Notes under the pieces: generated by a model | The model's database searches: none | What the model was told of the DNA's origin: nothing | The model's input: the letters and a program-made list of their open reading frames with translations, nothing else | Shown here: piece by piece, positions 5,513-5,697 of the stretch | Layout: each line of letters begins with the position of its first letter | Numbering within the stretch: the first letter of the stretch is position 1 | Made by a program: the position numbers and the translations under genes | Assembly (NCBI GenBank): GCA_031289235.1 | Contig: JAITPU010000059.1 | Location: 1 to 5,697 of the forward strand | DNA length: 5,697 nucleotides | Source of the DNA: Eubacteriales Family XIII. Incertae Sedis bacterium | GTDB lineage: Bacteria > Bacillota > Clostridia > Peptostreptococcales > Anaerovoracaceae | Direction: 5' to 3'

Positions 5513-5697
5513 CTACGCCCGCATCACGATTTTGCGGATATATTCCGGGTTTGTGTCAATCTCCGCAATTAGCCGCAGAGCCGCCGCGCTCGGTTGGCGC
5601 GTACCGAGTTCCCACGCTTCGACTGCTTTTGGCGACACTCCGACGACGCTGCCGAAAATGTCGCGTGTCAAGTCGAGCCGCGCCCGCAGTTCCTGTA
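5513..5697 (-). CDS. XRE/HigA-like helix-turn-helix protein (3' part only)
   Basis: Sixty C-terminal residues are visible, ending at TAG 5515-5513; the frame is open to the right edge, so the start is outside. The visible part is a lambda-repressor-type helix-turn-helix. LRARLDLTRDIF is helix 1-2, GVSPKAVEAWELGTRQPS is the recognition helix and its usual W-E-G-R-P signature, and AALRLIAEIDTNPEYI is the closing helices. This pattern with a short end after the 'NPEYI' segment is typical of HigA/NadS-type antitoxins and their MqsA-like relatives. HigA-type antitoxins usually lie downstream of their toxin, so a HigB/RelE-like toxin may be just beyond the edge. It could also be a stand-alone regulator of a mobile element, given the half tRNA 33 bases from its stop. 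Confidence 0.75.
   Translation of the reverse strand, partial: QELRARLDLTRDIFGSVVGVSPKAVEAWELGTRQPSAAALRLIAEIDTNPEYIRKIVMRA

Noticed and set aside
5436..5524. Complete unusual tRNA, or a tRNA interrupted by a group I intron
   Set aside because: No acceptor 5' strand complementary to CGGGCGT and no D-arm occur before the XRE gene, whose reading frame ends 33 bases from the half tRNA; an intron core would not fit in that space.

Overview
The window reads like a chromosome segment from a Firmicute, most likely a clostridial lineage. The evidence is strong AGGAGG-type ribosome binding sites, a Bacillus-type PurF with propeptide and [4Fe-4S] cysteine ligands, roughly balanced base composition, and an AraD very close to the classical enzyme. 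This placement is inferred from style; no species can be named from the sequence alone.

Layout, left to right. (1) Positions 1-2198, plus strand: the 3' part of an FGGY-family sugar kinase followed by araD, L-ribulose-5-phosphate 4-epimerase. Together they look like the kinase and epimerase steps of L-arabinose (L-ribulose) catabolism feeding the pentose phosphate pathway. The isomerase araA is not in view. A possible 20-codon ORF and a duplicated Shine-Dalgarno block sit in the 80-bp gap between them. (2) Positions 2199-2736: a good sigma-A-like promoter, a Phd/YefM-family antitoxin gene, and a short gap with a tandem repeat. No toxin gene follows, so the antitoxin looks orphan. (3) Positions 2737-4182, minus strand: purF, the first committed step of purine synthesis, convergent with the antitoxin. 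(4) Positions 4183-4596: a roughly 400-bp divergent intergenic region. It holds a likely purF promoter and attenuator-like leader hairpin on the minus strand, and a candidate promoter plus a cluster of GCAAT/ATTGC half-sites on the plus strand. (5) Positions 4597-5385: a ThiF/MoeB/HesA-family E1-like adenylyltransferase. (6) Positions 5386-5697: two palindromic elements, then the 3' half only of a tRNA gene (probably tRNA-Arg) on the minus strand, then the 3' end of an XRE/HigA-like helix-turn-helix gene that runs off the right edge.

The most notable observation is the half tRNA. The acceptor 3' strand with CCA, the T-arm, the variable loop and the anticodon-stem 3' strand are intact, but the 5' half is absent and replaced by the end of a regulator gene. 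That is what the chromosomal-left junction of an integrative element inserted in a tRNA gene looks like. If so, the housekeeping chromosome (araD, purF, thiF-like) ends near 5480 and a mobile element begins to its right, with the intact tRNA expected at the far end. The rest of the window is ordinary metabolism; I do not see a complete undescribed system in it.
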